Shown piece after piece: positions 1-8,583 of a stretch of 64,000 nucleotides of DNA. The stretch spans positions 124,001 through 188,000 of the forward strand of contig NZ_JAJGRC010000003.1 of the NCBI RefSeq assembly GCF_020786625.1, read 5' to 3'. How positions within the stretch are numbered: the first letter of the stretch is position 1; every line of letters begins with the position of its first letter. Both the position numbers and the translations under genes were made by a program. The notes below the pieces were generated by a model. The model was not told where the DNA came from, searched no databases, and was given only the letters and a program-made list of their open reading frames with translations. Source of the stretch: Salinicoccus sp. RF5 (GTDB taxonomy: Bacteria > Bacillota > Bacilli > Staphylococcales > Salinicoccaceae).

Positions 1-38
1 CACCCGATGATGGGGTGCCGACCGGCTTTTGTTGCTTC

Positions 39-1088
39 CTATGCCTTGGAACGATAACTGACATTGTGCGCCTGGAGTGATTCATCCTTGCCGAAAAGAA
101 AATGCTTTTCCATATTGGGGGAATACTTGGAGTTGACGGTTTCTACACCGACGGCTTCCGCAACGGAGCGGAGCATGGCGGGAGAGGCCCCGCAGCACAA
201 TCCAATGTAGTTGACGCCTATATCCTTGGCGCTCTTTGCCCATTCGGCCAGCTCATATCGGTTATGGTAGAGCGGGTCGAGTGAAGTCGGGAATGTCGTC
301 TCGAGCGGCAGGTGGCAGCTGCATCCGCCGTCAGGCAGATTAAAGAAGGTCGGATGTTCCTCTGTAGTCCGGTAAGGGATCGGCAGGCCCCCCACGTAGC
401 CATCGACTGATGCACGTATCTTCTCGAGATAGGGCTGCATGGTATCAGGCCCGCGGAAGCAGTTCATCCCTACCACCAACGCACCTTTTTCGGATAGTAT
501 CCTGCAGGACTCCTCTACCGTAAAGCCATCCCTCAATATATTCTCTCCCATCAATCCCATCGTGATGACAGCCGGTATGCCGTGTCTTTGGATTTCTTCG
601 AGAGCGATCACTGCTTCCTCATGATAATAGAATGTCTCTCCATTAATGTAGTCCACTTCCTCCTCCTTGCACCACTGGACCATCTCCCTGAACATCTGCC
701 TCACCTGATCTTTTGATTCAGGGTTGTCCGGATCAAAGATGTTCGTATTGGAGATGTTGCCTGCTACCAGTGACTCTTCTGTCGGATGCTCCTTTGCCAC
801 TTCTTTTGCCAGCCGGATCGCATTTCTATTCAGAGGTTCCAGCAGCTCCTCCTTGCCGATGATCCGCATCTTCTCCCTGTGGGCGTTATATGTGAAGGCC
901 AGGACGACATCGGAACCTGCATTCATGTAGTCGCGGTATGTCTGCTTGAGCGCCTCCGGATTATCCAATGCCACTTCGGGTACGAATGAGCCTGCCTGCA
1001 GATACCCTCTGCGTTCCAATTCGAATAGATATCCTTCTCCCGCGATGACGGGACCGTCCTCGAGTCTTTCTTCCAAACTGCGTTTCAT
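39..1088 (-). CDS. Homocysteine S-methyltransferase-like protein
   Basis: A 349-residue, single-domain protein of the homocysteine/betaine-homocysteine S-methyltransferase fold, a cytosolic TIM barrel that moves a methyl group to homocysteine using a zinc thiolate. The visible metal-site signatures are GMNC near residues 207-210 and GLCCG near 296-300, the family's Cys...CysCys triad. The N-terminus has the family's typical opening (DGPVIAGEGYLFELERRGYL). The methyl donor (betaine, S-methylmethionine or other) cannot be read from sequence. It lies divergently from a YheO-type regulator with a 249-bp shared intergenic region holding an inverted repeat, so joint regulation with the RidA/threonine-synthase-like genes is plausible. 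The start has a GGGGGAG-type ribosome site. Family confident, substrate open. Confidence 0.85.
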   Translation of the reverse strand: MKRSLEERLEDGPVIAGEGYLFELERRGYLQAGSFVPEVALDNPEALKQTYRDYMNAGSDVVLAFTYNAHREKMRIIGKEELLEPLNRNAIRLAKEVAKEHPTEESLVAGNISNTNIFDPDNPESKDQVRQMFREMVQWCKEEEVDYINGETFYYHEEAVIALEEIQRHGIPAVITMGLMGENILRDGFTVEESCRILSEKGALVVGMNCFRGPDTMQPYLEKIRASVDGYVGGLPIPYRTTEEHPTFFNLPDGGCSCHLPLETTFPTSLDPLYHNRYELAEWAKSAKDIGVNYIGLCCGASPAMLRSVAEAVGVETVNSKYSPNMEKHFLFGKDESLQAHNVSYRSKA

Positions 1089-1207
1089 ATGAATCTCCCC
1101 CTTAAATTTAAAGAAAAGGTCTGGAATGAAGTCAACCTGATCTTTTTGATTAGGACAAGTCTATCATGATATTCAGGGTGTAAAATAATACTGATTATTC
1201 ATGTATG

Positions 1208-1228
1208 GATATAGCGTTTGGCTATATC
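1208..1228. promoter_or_regulatory. Inverted repeat, candidate operator
   Basis: GATATAGC and GCTATATC are perfect 8-base arms around GTTTG, midway between two divergent genes. No T-run follows, so an operator is more likely than a terminator. The adjacent YheO-type regulator is the obvious candidate binder; this is inference. Confidence 0.45.
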
Positions 1229-1276
1229 GAAGGGAATATGATGAATTCTCCTGAATAATATAAATAAATCTATTTA

Positions 1277-1306
1277 TTGATTAAATCGTATAAAAAATTA
1301 TATAAT
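1277..1306 (+). promoter_or_regulatory. Sigma-A-type promoter of the YheO-like regulator operon
   Basis: TTGATT and a perfect TATAAT are separated by 18 bases, 32 bases upstream of the regulator start at 1338. Read by eye against the SigA consensus. Confidence 0.6.
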
Positions 1307-1337
1307 GACTTTGAAATCAAATGTGGGGGCGTAACAT

Positions 1338-1982
1338 ATGGAAGAATCGAAGAAAATTTTAGAGGGGTTCATCCCGGTTGCGAAATCCAACGCAAAGATG
1401 TTCGGGCCGAACTGTGAGGTCGTCATCCATGATTTGACGCACCCGCAGAATTCAGTGATGTTCACCGTCAATAATCACGTGACGGGCAGGGAGGTCGGCC
1501 AATCTTTTGATCATTTGGTCAAGACGGTACTGCAGGATGAAGACTTCAAGGAGGACCACCTGTCGGGCTATACATTCACGACCGAAGATGGACGGCTGAT
1601 CCGTTCCTCGACTTCTTTGATACGTGATTCCGAGAGAAAGGTCATCGGTGCCTATTGTGTGAACTTTGATGTCGACGCACTGAACCGGATGCAGCAGTTC
1701 ATGGATGACTTCCTGCCGGCACAGGCTGACGCGCAGGTGGAAAAAGACGAGGCGGATGAGGACCTTGAAAATGTCGAGGAGATAGTCGACCAGCTAATCC
1801 AGCAGATCATTAAAACCAGTGTGCATCCGGCAATGAAGCGCCATGAGAAAGTCGAATTGATACGGTTCATGGAAGAAAAGGGCATCTTCCTGATGAAAGG
1901 TTCGGTTGAGAAGGTTGCTTCTCTGCTGGGCATCTCCAAAGTGACCGTCTACAGTTATCTGGATGAAATCAAAAATAAATGA
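1338..1982 (+). CDS. YheO-family PAS/helix-turn-helix transcriptional regulator
   Basis: A 214-residue cytosolic regulator of the YheO/DauR type. The N-terminal ~120 residues match the YheO PAS-like sensor domain (motifs NCEVVIHDL and GAYCVNFDVD), followed by an acidic linker (about 135-150). The C-terminal ~55 residues form a DNA-binding helix-turn-helix (ASLLGISKVTVYSYLDE). DauR-type relatives control D-amino-acid or amino-acid catabolic genes. Here it is first in a tight run with RidA and a PLP enzyme and faces a methyltransferase gene, so it probably senses an amino-acid-derived ligand and controls both directions. A GTGGGGG ribosome site precedes the ATG. Confidence 0.85.
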   Translation: MEESKKILEGFIPVAKSNAKMFGPNCEVVIHDLTHPQNSVMFTVNNHVTGREVGQSFDHLVKTVLQDEDFKEDHLSGYTFTTEDGRLIRSSTSLIRDSERKVIGAYCVNFDVDALNRMQQFMDDFLPAQADAQVEKDEADEDLENVEEIVDQLIQQIIKTSVHPAMKRHEKVELIRFMEEKGIFLMKGSVEKVASLLGISKVTVYSYLDEIKNK

Positions 1983-1998
1983 AAATAGGAGTGTCATC

Positions 1999-2373
1999 AT
2001 GAAGCAGATCTTTGAAGTGGGAAATTTAAAATCAAATGGACATTATGCCTTGGCGACCATACATGGAGATACCGTGTATATATCCGGACAATTCGCGGTT
2101 GACCCGGAAACCCGGGAAAAGAAGTTAGGACCGATTGAAGAGGAGACACTGCAGGCACTCAAGAATGTGGAGGCCATTGTGGAAGCGGCCGGCAGCACGA
2201 AAGAGCAGATTGTGCGCATGAATCTGTATATCCCGGATGTAAAGCTGTGGGATAAGGTGGACGGCGTCTACAAGGAATTCTTCGGCGGGCACAAACCTGC
2301 CCGTACCGTGATACCGACGAACGAACTTCATTTTGGCTTCAAAATTGAAGTGGATGCCATCGCATATATCTAA
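1999..2373 (+). CDS. ridA: RidA-family reactive intermediate deaminase
   Basis: A 124-residue protein of the RidA/YjgF/UK114 family, which hydrolyses 2-aminoacrylate and related enamines made by PLP enzymes. Family features seen are the IYISGQ-like YISGQFAVDP, the NVEAIVEAAG helix, and the C-terminal KPARTVIPTNEL, whose Arg is the usual substrate-carboxylate ligand. An in-frame start 36 bases upstream overlaps the regulator gene, but the AGGAGTG at 1987-1993 fits the ATG at 1999. It lies 16 bases after the regulator and 72 before a threonine-synthase-like enzyme, which fits detoxification of that enzyme's enamine intermediates. Confidence 0.9.
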   Translation: MKQIFEVGNLKSNGHYALATIHGDTVYISGQFAVDPETREKKLGPIEEETLQALKNVEAIVEAAGSTKEQIVRMNLYIPDVKLWDKVDGVYKEFFGGHKPARTVIPTNELHFGFKIEVDAIAYI

Positions 2374-2445
2374 GTATATTTTTTTGCATGAGGCGTATAA
2401 AAAAGTCTAATTAATATAAAAGATTATTTGAAAGGGTTGAGAAAT

Positions 2446-3549
2446 GTGGAACAGTTCATCTGCAGCAGCTGTGGTAGAAAGCACGAGATTACTCCAACGT
2501 TATGGAAATGTGAATGTGGAGGTGTACTGGATATAGCGAAGGGAACCCCCAAGATTGATGTTGCAGCCTGGAATGCCTACCCGAACTCATTATGGCGCTA
2601 TGTTGAAACCATGCCCTTCAAAAAGGATTCGAGGACATGGGAAGGCGTCACGATGGGAGAAGGTCAATCACCTCTAATTGTCCTGGATTCTGAAAACCCA
2701 AATTCATATGTGAAAGTCGACTACATGATGCCAACGTTATCCTTCAAGGATCGGGGCGCAGCCGTTCTGATGACACTGGCCAAGGAGTTGGGTGTGAAAA
2801 AGGTGATTGCCGACAGCAGCGGCAATGCAGGCACAGCAATCGCAGCCTATGCAGCACGCTCCAATATCGCCTGTGACATCTACTTGCGTGATACAACATC
2901 ACCGAAGAAGATCGATCAGGTGAAGGCACATGGGGCCACAATCAAGGCGGTCCATGGTACCCGGGAGGATATTGCCGCGGTAGCCCAACAGGCTGTGGAT
3001 GAAGAGGGGGTCTTCTACGCCAGTCATGTGTACAACCCGTATTTCTATGAAGGCACGAAGACATACGCCTACGAAATCTACGAACAGCTGAACGATGCGC
3101 CCGATTCGGTTATTGTTCCGGTGGGGAACGGGACACTGCTTCTTGGTGTCTATTACGGTTTTAAAGAGCTGTTTGAAAATGCCTTGATTGAGAAGATGCC
3201 GAAGATCATCGCCATCCAGGCGAAGCACTGTGCGCCCCTGGCTGAAGCCTACCGGAACGGTGAGGAGACTGCACAGGCCGTCGTCAATGAAGGGACGCTG
3301 GCGGAAGGGATCGCCATCGCCGCACCAGCGCGATCTAAGCAGATTCTTGAAGCTGTAAGAAATACGAATGGTACGTTCATTGAGATTGAAGAGGATGAAA
3401 TCCTCGATGCACGAGCTGAACTGAGCGGAAAAGGATTCTATGTGGAAGTGACATCAGCAGTCAACTATGCCGGCTACCTCAAGTATGAAAAGCGTCCGGA
3501 AGAAAAAATAATCATCCCACTCTGTGGAGCGGGCATCAAATCGAAATAG
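2446..3549 (+). CDS. Threonine synthase-like PLP-dependent enzyme
   Basis: A 367-residue fold-type II PLP enzyme related to threonine synthase. It starts with a small Cys4 zinc-ribbon-like segment (CSSCGRKHE...CECGG). It then shows the PLP lysine in SFKDRG (Lys ~101), the substrate loop SSGNAGTAIA and the phosphate-binding PVGNGTLLLG. Translation probably begins at GTG 2446, nine bases after AAAGGG; TTG starts upstream are less well placed. The neighbours (RidA, YheO-type regulator, homocysteine methyltransferase-like protein) suggest a paralog for an unusual amino-acid reaction rather than the biosynthetic thrC, which normally sits with hom and thrB. Alternatives include cysteate synthase-like or ammonia-lyase-like activity. 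Confidence 0.8.
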   Translation: MEQFICSSCGRKHEITPTLWKCECGGVLDIAKGTPKIDVAAWNAYPNSLWRYVETMPFKKDSRTWEGVTMGEGQSPLIVLDSENPNSYVKVDYMMPTLSFKDRGAAVLMTLAKELGVKKVIADSSGNAGTAIAAYAARSNIACDIYLRDTTSPKKIDQVKAHGATIKAVHGTREDIAAVAQQAVDEEGVFYASHVYNPYFYEGTKTYAYEIYEQLNDAPDSVIVPVGNGTLLLGVYYGFKELFENALIEKMPKIIAIQAKHCAPLAEAYRNGEETAQAVVNEGTLAEGIAIAAPARSKQILEAVRNTNGTFIEIEEDEILDARAELSGKGFYVEVTSAVNYAGYLKYEKRPEEKIIIPLCGAGIKSK

Positions 3550-3605
3550 GTTCGAGAAGTTAAGACATTAAATGAAAGGTGGATTCAGGGCAACTGATCA
3601 GCGAG

Positions 3606-4229
3606 TTATGGAAGCTTATAAGTAACCTCCCCATGTGCGTTCAGGAACTCCATCCTGGGCTCATCATTCTCATCTATGACCATCCGGATCCGATCCTTCC
3701 CTTTTGAATCCATAAGCTTCATGGATACATCACCATTTTGGGATTTACCCATGAAGGCACGTGGTGCGTTGCCTTTATACAATGCTTTATACGCGGTCTC
3801 TTTCTCCTCATCGCTCATATCAGATGATTCAATCTCACGATGTGCTTTGACGATATGTGAAAGTGGCCGATTGGGTCTATCAAAAACGGAAAATCCGTAT
3901 TGGGTCTGTCCTTTTTCCTCTATGTAGCTCATCTGTACCACTTGATCCTGCCTGTACTCATCGAAGGTAAGGGAAGCGGTCATTGATGGGTTGCCATCTT
4001 CATCCTCTTCACTGCCAAAGATCAACCCGCCACATTCCTCTTCCCTTCCATTGTAGAACATCAGACCTGATATCGGATCATCTTGCCTATGGCCCGGCAT
4101 GATATCTTGACCATCCAAAATCACTGGCGGAATATTCTCCTGATTGAAAAGTGTCATTTTGATTTTGCCATTGCTGTCGACAATATTAAGTTTCTCAACA
4201 TCAAGCTCTGTGAACTTTTTCTTTTCCAA
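3606..4229 (-). CDS. Conserved-looking hypothetical protein (207 aa)
   Basis: I do not recognise this protein. It is a soluble, charged protein without signal peptide or membrane segments. It has short beta-strand-like repeats of the form D-x-x-G-K-I-K-M near the N-terminus, DSKGKDRIRMVIDE near the C-terminus, and GDVSMKLMDSKGK between; these echo each other and suggest an internally repeated beta-rich fold. The start is TTG at 4229, preceded by AAGGAG nine bases upstream; no better ATG is available. It is transcribed toward the threonine-synthase-like gene and stands alone. Confidence 0.65.
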   Translation of the reverse strand: MEKKKFTELDVEKLNIVDSNGKIKMTLFNQENIPPVILDGQDIMPGHRQDDPISGLMFYNGREEECGGLIFGSEEDEDGNPSMTASLTFDEYRQDQVVQMSYIEEKGQTQYGFSVFDRPNRPLSHIVKAHREIESSDMSDEEKETAYKALYKGNAPRAFMGKSQNGDVSMKLMDSKGKDRIRMVIDENDEPRMEFLNAHGEVTYKLP

Positions 4230-4265
4230 TGAACAGCACTCCTTTTGATTTATGTAAAATGGGAA

Positions 4266-5096
4266 TCACACTGTACTTTCTATAAAATGCTTAAACGCTT
4301 CTTCTTCCTCTACATCAGGATTGTGATTGCTGTCTTCGAATGTTGTGAGCGAGGCGTTTGGCATCAGGTCCGCGGCTTCTTCACTGAAAACGTGCGGACA
4401 CTGGGCATCATGCCGCCCACAATATATGAAGGCTTTGACAGGTGTCGATTTCAACTGCTCCCTCACATCATAGTTTTTGAGCTCGGAAGTGAAGTAATCC
4501 AGCTTGTCCATCAACGTTCTGCCACTCTCTTTTTTGTCGATCACTTTGTAATAGGACGCTTCCTCATGAAGTGACATCATCAGCCATTCTTTCGACAACT
4601 TGATTCTTTCTTCCCTTGCTGTGCCGGGATTGCGAAGTTTCGAAAATATCTCCTTCATCCTCGGGTTATTTGGATTCTCAGGACAGTAGATGCTATCAGC
4701 ATGATGCATATACCGATAGGATGCACTCAGCCCGCCTGCTATTATCTTATCGAGGCTTTCGGGGTACATGACGGCATACTTCAGGGCCAGGAAACCACCC
4801 GTAGAATGTCCTGAAAAAGTCCATGAGTCCATTTTGAGTGCTTTTCTTATCGTTTCCATGTCATGAATGGCATCATCCATGCTGTATGTATACGCTTCTG
4901 TGGGTCCCTCCGAGCCGCCAGCACCGCGCAGATTGATGATGTGCACTGTATAGTGTTCGGAGAGCATGTGCGACATGGTATTCCCGAGCGTGTTGAATTC
5001 ACTATAAAGGTGGGTGAATGCCAAAGGCTTTCCATTTCCTTTCTTGAATATCTCGAATGTACCGCGTTCCGTCTCTATCATTTCACGCTCAAACAT
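4266..5096 (-). CDS. Alpha/beta-hydrolase (proline iminopeptidase-like fold)
   Basis: A 276-residue cytosolic alpha/beta hydrolase with a complete visible triad: nucleophile Ser in GHSTGG, acid Asp in CGRHDAQCP and His in DSNHNP. The oxyanion/HG region is altered to THLYSEF, and NLRGAGGS is the canonical strand-4 loop. A lid region rich in charged residues lies between about 130 and 210. The ATG at 5096 sits six bases after GAGGAGG. Its promoter carries the GGTAT-N7-GTAT element shared with crtP and the Nudix gene. The substrate is unknown; the best comparison is to proline iminopeptidase/haloperoxidase-like families. Confidence 0.85.
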   Translation of the reverse strand: MFEREMIETERGTFEIFKKGNGKPLAFTHLYSEFNTLGNTMSHMLSEHYTVHIINLRGAGGSEGPTEAYTYSMDDAIHDMETIRKALKMDSWTFSGHSTGGFLALKYAVMYPESLDKIIAGGLSASYRYMHHADSIYCPENPNNPRMKEIFSKLRNPGTAREERIKLSKEWLMMSLHEEASYYKVIDKKESGRTLMDKLDYFTSELKNYDVREQLKSTPVKAFIYCGRHDAQCPHVFSEEAADLMPNASLTTFEDSNHNPDVEEEEAFKHFIESTV

Positions 5097-5119
5097 CAAT
5101 GGCCTCCTCTAGTAAGATA

Positions 5120-5170
5120 TTTAAAAATTTAGATATTTTGATATACTGATACCATACCAAATAATTACAT
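5120..5170 (-). promoter_or_regulatory. Shared promoter element, copy A
   Basis: On the minus strand this reads ATGTAATTATTTGGTAT, then GGTATCA, GTAT, and 11 bases of AAATTTTTAAA about 24 bases further on. Copies at 15640-15690 and 17446-17506 share the same blocks, each upstream of a minus-strand gene. Copy A lies about 20-75 bases upstream of the hydrolase start. Confidence 0.65.
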
Positions 5171-5372
5171 CCAGTAAAATAAATTGAGGATGGATTCACT
5201 CGAAGCGGCAGCAGGAGGACAATACTATGAAGTAAGAATACGACTGTTCTATATGTCGAGTGAGATGACGATTGAAAATTCCTTTTTCTCATCACATATC
5301 TCGTAATGATAAATTAGGAGTCATCCTTTAGACAGTACCCATGCCAATAAAGAAGAGGAGGGAGCGACATCC

Positions 5373-6086
5373 ATGATTCTGCATACCGACGTTTCAGGTG
5401 AAGGCGAGTCTGTCGTTTTTTTGCATACCGGGCTCCAGACAGGAGAAACTGAACTTGAAATACAGAAAGAATACTTTAATCAAGATAATCTGGTCATTCT
5501 CCCCGACCTCCGTGGCCATGGAAAATCCGTCGCGGAAGACTTTACAGACTACTTTGCCCAAACAGCCATCGATCTGTCTGAAACACTGGATGATTTGAAG
5601 ATCCAGTCGGCACACATTGCAGGGTGTTCACTCGGTGGATTGGCAGCGCTGATGTTTGCCAAGGAATATCCTGAAAAGACGAAGAGCTTGACACTCTCCG
5701 GCATCATGGCGGAAAAGCCGTCAAACTGGGAGGAACTGAACCGTTTGGATGCGGAAAATGTAGAGAAGATGCTGGAGCATTCGGATACGGCTGCCTACTT
5801 TGATCGTCTCCACGAAGGGAACTGGCGGGAACTATTACGGCTGACCCAGGAGGGGAATTGGTATCCTTTCGGTGAAACGGCAGACCTCTCCATGCTCGAT
5901 ATGCCCGTCCTGTATATAGTGGGGGAGCAGAATATACATGAATTGAAGGGAACCATCACATATCCAAAAATGAATCCCAATATCCATGTTGCGACAATTC
6001 TTTTCGCGGGGCATGCTGTACACCTTGACCAGCCGGAGATCTACAACAAGATGCTCGAAACATTCATATCAAAGGTGTGTAGGTAG
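5373..6086 (+). CDS. Alpha/beta-hydrolase, possibly with altered catalytic acid
   Basis: A 237-residue alpha/beta hydrolase with the motifs LHTGLQTGE (HG-like), DLRGHGKS, nucleophile elbow GCSLGG and a C-terminal AGHAVHLDQP carrying the catalytic His. The position normally holding the catalytic Asp (GxxD) reads VGEQNIHE, so the acid is either displaced or missing; this is the odd feature. It starts with GAGGAGGGAG before ATG 5373 and is followed 55 bases later by an amidohydrolase and a TraB-like protein, probably one transcript. The substrate cannot be called; related families include MhpC- and BioH-type esterases. Confidence 0.8.
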   Translation: MILHTDVSGEGESVVFLHTGLQTGETELEIQKEYFNQDNLVILPDLRGHGKSVAEDFTDYFAQTAIDLSETLDDLKIQSAHIAGCSLGGLAALMFAKEYPEKTKSLTLSGIMAEKPSNWEELNRLDAENVEKMLEHSDTAAYFDRLHEGNWRELLRLTQEGNWYPFGETADLSMLDMPVLYIVGEQNIHELKGTITYPKMNPNIHVATILFAGHAVHLDQPEIYNKMLETFISKVCR

Positions 6087-6141
6087 GAGATGGGAATGCT
6101 GCAATGCTTGAAGAATCTTTAAACGGTAGGGAGCAGTGGTG

Positions 6142-7386
6142 ATGATCAGAATAAACAGCGTCAACTGGATTGATCTTGAGCAGGGAAAAATCGAAGTGAG
6201 GGATGTCGAAATCCCTTCGGAAACTGATGCAGTGATTGATGGGGCAGACAAGTACATGATGTCCGGTCTGGTCGACATGCATACCCATATTTCGCCGCTC
6301 AGTGCGAAACACTATCTGGCCAGCGGTGTCACTTCTGTCCGTAATACAGGAGGCAACTATGAGCTCATCCAGATGGTGGATGATATGGCTCCAAATACAT
6401 ACGCAACATACCGTTTCATCGATGGGGACCCGGGTCTGTGGGGCCCGACGTCCTACGGCACTGTGTCAACCAATGATATGGATACAGCTGTAGAAGCTGT
6501 CGAAGAACTTCATGCCCAGGGGGCGAAATTCATTAAAGTCTACGGAAATATTCAGGCGGATGTTCTCGAAGCAGTGGTTGAAAAGGGGGAGGCGCTCGGG
6601 TTGGAGGTTGCAGCCGACCTGCTGCACACGAAGTCCATCGACGCTATGAAGGCGGCAGAGTACGGAGTGAAGTGGCTCGAACATGCATCGAGCATCATCC
6701 AGCACCTGTTCCCCGGCTACCATACGCAGCTTTCAGATGAAGATTTCGCTGCCATCGCTGGAAAACCTATGGATGAGGACAAATTGAAAGATCTGCTGCT
6801 TTATCTGATGGAGAATGAAGTGAAGATTGTACCGACATTGACATTGTATCGTCATTTGGCTGAGGGGCGGGTATTCAACCCGCCTGAACTGGATGCATCC
6901 CGGCAGATGAAACTGTTGGGGTCGGATGAAATGTTATCCATTGATGCACAGTTCCGTTCTATCGATGATCAAATTAGTAGGGAGTTGCGGAAACGCCAGA
7001 AATGGGAGTATGAGCAGGTGAAGCGGATCACCGAAAAGTACCTCGAAATGGGCGGAGAAGTATATATCGGTACCGATGCCCCGGCAGGCACATGGGTATA
7101 TCCTGGTCTCAGCATGGTTGAAGAGCTGAATGAGTTCAGAAATTTCGGTCTCGACAATTTTGAAATACTCAAGAAGGCGACCATTGAAGCAAAGAAAGTG
7201 GTTGGTGAAGATGAAGGATACCTAATCCTCAACAGCAATCCCATCGAGCGCCTGCAAAACATACTCGACATCGACACCGTATTTGTCGCAGACAAAGTGT
7301 TTACCTGTGATGAAATCACAGAGCATCAGGTCGATGGAGACGGCATGAGGGAAGTCTTTGAATCACTTGAGGCAAAATATAATTAG
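6142..7386 (+). CDS. Amidohydrolase-family metal-dependent hydrolase
   Basis: A 414-residue protein of the amidohydrolase superfamily. It shows an N-terminal beta-sandwich (WIDLEQGKIEVRDVE), the strand-1 metal motif DMHTHISPL (HxH), a candidate bridging Lys in KFIKVYGN, later His in KWLEHASS, and the terminal Asp in IGTDAPAGT. This layout matches the imidazolonepropionase/prolidase-like subgroup. Translation could begin at two in-frame GTGs (6136, 6139) or ATG 6142; ATG 6142 sits eight bases after GGGAG. It is cytosolic with no signal peptide. The substrate is unknown; the neighbouring hydrolase and TraB-like protein give no pathway. Confidence 0.85.
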   Translation: MIRINSVNWIDLEQGKIEVRDVEIPSETDAVIDGADKYMMSGLVDMHTHISPLSAKHYLASGVTSVRNTGGNYELIQMVDDMAPNTYATYRFIDGDPGLWGPTSYGTVSTNDMDTAVEAVEELHAQGAKFIKVYGNIQADVLEAVVEKGEALGLEVAADLLHTKSIDAMKAAEYGVKWLEHASSIIQHLFPGYHTQLSDEDFAAIAGKPMDEDKLKDLLLYLMENEVKIVPTLTLYRHLAEGRVFNPPELDASRQMKLLGSDEMLSIDAQFRSIDDQISRELRKRQKWEYEQVKRITEKYLEMGGEVYIGTDAPAGTWVYPGLSMVEELNEFRNFGLDNFEILKKATIEAKKVVGEDEGYLILNSNPIERLQNILDIDTVFVADKVFTCDEITEHQVDGDGMREVFESLEAKYN

Positions 7387-7443
7387 GGAGGGCCTGAAGA
7401 GAAGGCATCATCCTTAAAAATCCATGGGAATTGGAGCATCCAT

Positions 7444-8160
7444 ATGAAACCACAAGTTCTATTGGTGGGCACCTATCACTTTGCATCAAAACTCGATATG
7501 GTGAGCCACGAAGATACTTTTGACAAAGAGAAAGACCAGGATCAGATACAGACACTGATAGATATACTCGCTCGCTTCAAACCGACTGCCCTGGCGGTGG
7601 AAATCACCAAAGATAAGCAAAAGCATCTGAATGATGAGTACAGGTCATATTTGGCCGGGACGCTTTCGCTTGAAGCAAATGAAGTCCATCAAGTCATGTA
7701 TCGGTTGGGTGAACGATTGGGGTTGACTGAAATCAATGCCGTGGACTGGATGGATTCGGTGGGCAACAGAGGCATGGGCGATGTGGTCGAGTGGGCGAAA
7801 GTCCATCAACCGGATACATATGAAGCGGTCTATAACATGTTCGTGGAAAGTAATCGCATTGAAGATGACAATACAATCATAGAGAACCTCAGGCTGATCA
7901 ATGACGAAGAGAACATCCGTGAAAATCACCAGGCTTATATGAAGTTGGCTCAAATTGGTGTGGGGACGGAGTACGTAGGTATAGACTGGATGCGATGGTG
8001 GTACCAGCGCAACCTGATCATCTATAGGAATGTCATGGAACTGGTCGAGGGTGGACATGATAGGGTACTGCTGTATATAGGCGCCGCACATCTCCACCTT
8101 ATGAGACAGTTTCTGACGGAGTCTGGAGAAGTGGAGGTTGTTTCTTTCAATGAATTTTAA
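7444..8160 (+). CDS. TraB/GumN-like protein (DUF5694 type)
   Basis: A 238-residue protein with the arrangement I associate with DUF5694 and, more widely, the TraB/GumN-Tiki superfamily: an N-terminal GTYHFASK, a central AVEITKDKQKHL in which Glu follows a hydrophobic strand, and a C-terminal IGAAHLHLMRQFL. In that superfamily the conserved GxxH and Glu residues form a putative metalloprotease-like site. No signal peptide is visible. It follows the amidohydrolase by 57 bases and precedes a small membrane protein by 14, so an operon is likely. A lipoprotein of a distantly comparable fold (8584-9789) lies next door. Confidence 0.7.
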   Translation: MKPQVLLVGTYHFASKLDMVSHEDTFDKEKDQDQIQTLIDILARFKPTALAVEITKDKQKHLNDEYRSYLAGTLSLEANEVHQVMYRLGERLGLTEINAVDWMDSVGNRGMGDVVEWAKVHQPDTYEAVYNMFVESNRIEDDNTIIENLRLINDEENIRENHQAYMKLAQIGVGTEYVGIDWMRWWYQRNLIIYRNVMELVEGGHDRVLLYIGAAHLHLMRQFLTESGEVEVVSFNEF

Positions 8161-8174
8161 CAGGAGGGGTTCAA

Positions 8175-8462
8175 ATGGAATTGATAGTTTTCCTGCTTAT
8201 TTTTGGTCTTGTCCTCTTTGGCTATAACCGGCTGATGGGATATAGGAAGGGGCAGATTGTTCTGGATCTGGAGGATCGGTATACCGACCAGTCGAAGTAT
8301 GTGGAAGCGGTGAAGCATGAGCTGGTTAAAGAGGGAAGAAGTGTAGAGTATCAAGGAAAAGGAAGGTTCCTGGTCGACGGTCAGACTTATATTCTGATCG
8401 AACGGAATGATTCCATGGGCGGAGGCATGATTCAGAGGACCATATTGAAGCCTGAAAGATGA
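8175..8462 (+). CDS. Small single-pass membrane protein (95 aa)
   Basis: Family not recognised. An N-terminal hydrophobic helix (residues 2-16, LIVFLLIFGLVLFGY) is followed by a cytosolic or extracytosolic charged domain with a Y-x-G-K-G-R-F-L-V-D-G beta hairpin near residues 55-70. A clear AGGAGGGG ribosome site precedes the ATG, and the 14-base spacing from the TraB-like gene implies co-translation. It may be a small accessory membrane protein. Confidence 0.7.
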   Translation: MELIVFLLIFGLVLFGYNRLMGYRKGQIVLDLEDRYTDQSKYVEAVKHELVKEGRSVEYQGKGRFLVDGQTYILIERNDSMGGGMIQRTILKPER

Positions 8463-8583
8463 TTGTTATATGCCTCTCCTTATGAGTTTAATCCAATAGG
8501 TTGTGGCAATATTCACCTAGTGGAGAGAAAGGTAAGAAGAAACCGGTGTTCAATGTCATTAGATTATTAAAGGAGTTTATCAA

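Noticed and set aside
1089-1337. Possible T-box or SAM riboswitch before the methyltransferase-like gene
   Set aside because: No T-box AGGGTGG-like sequence, no SAM-I core and no terminator in the leader.
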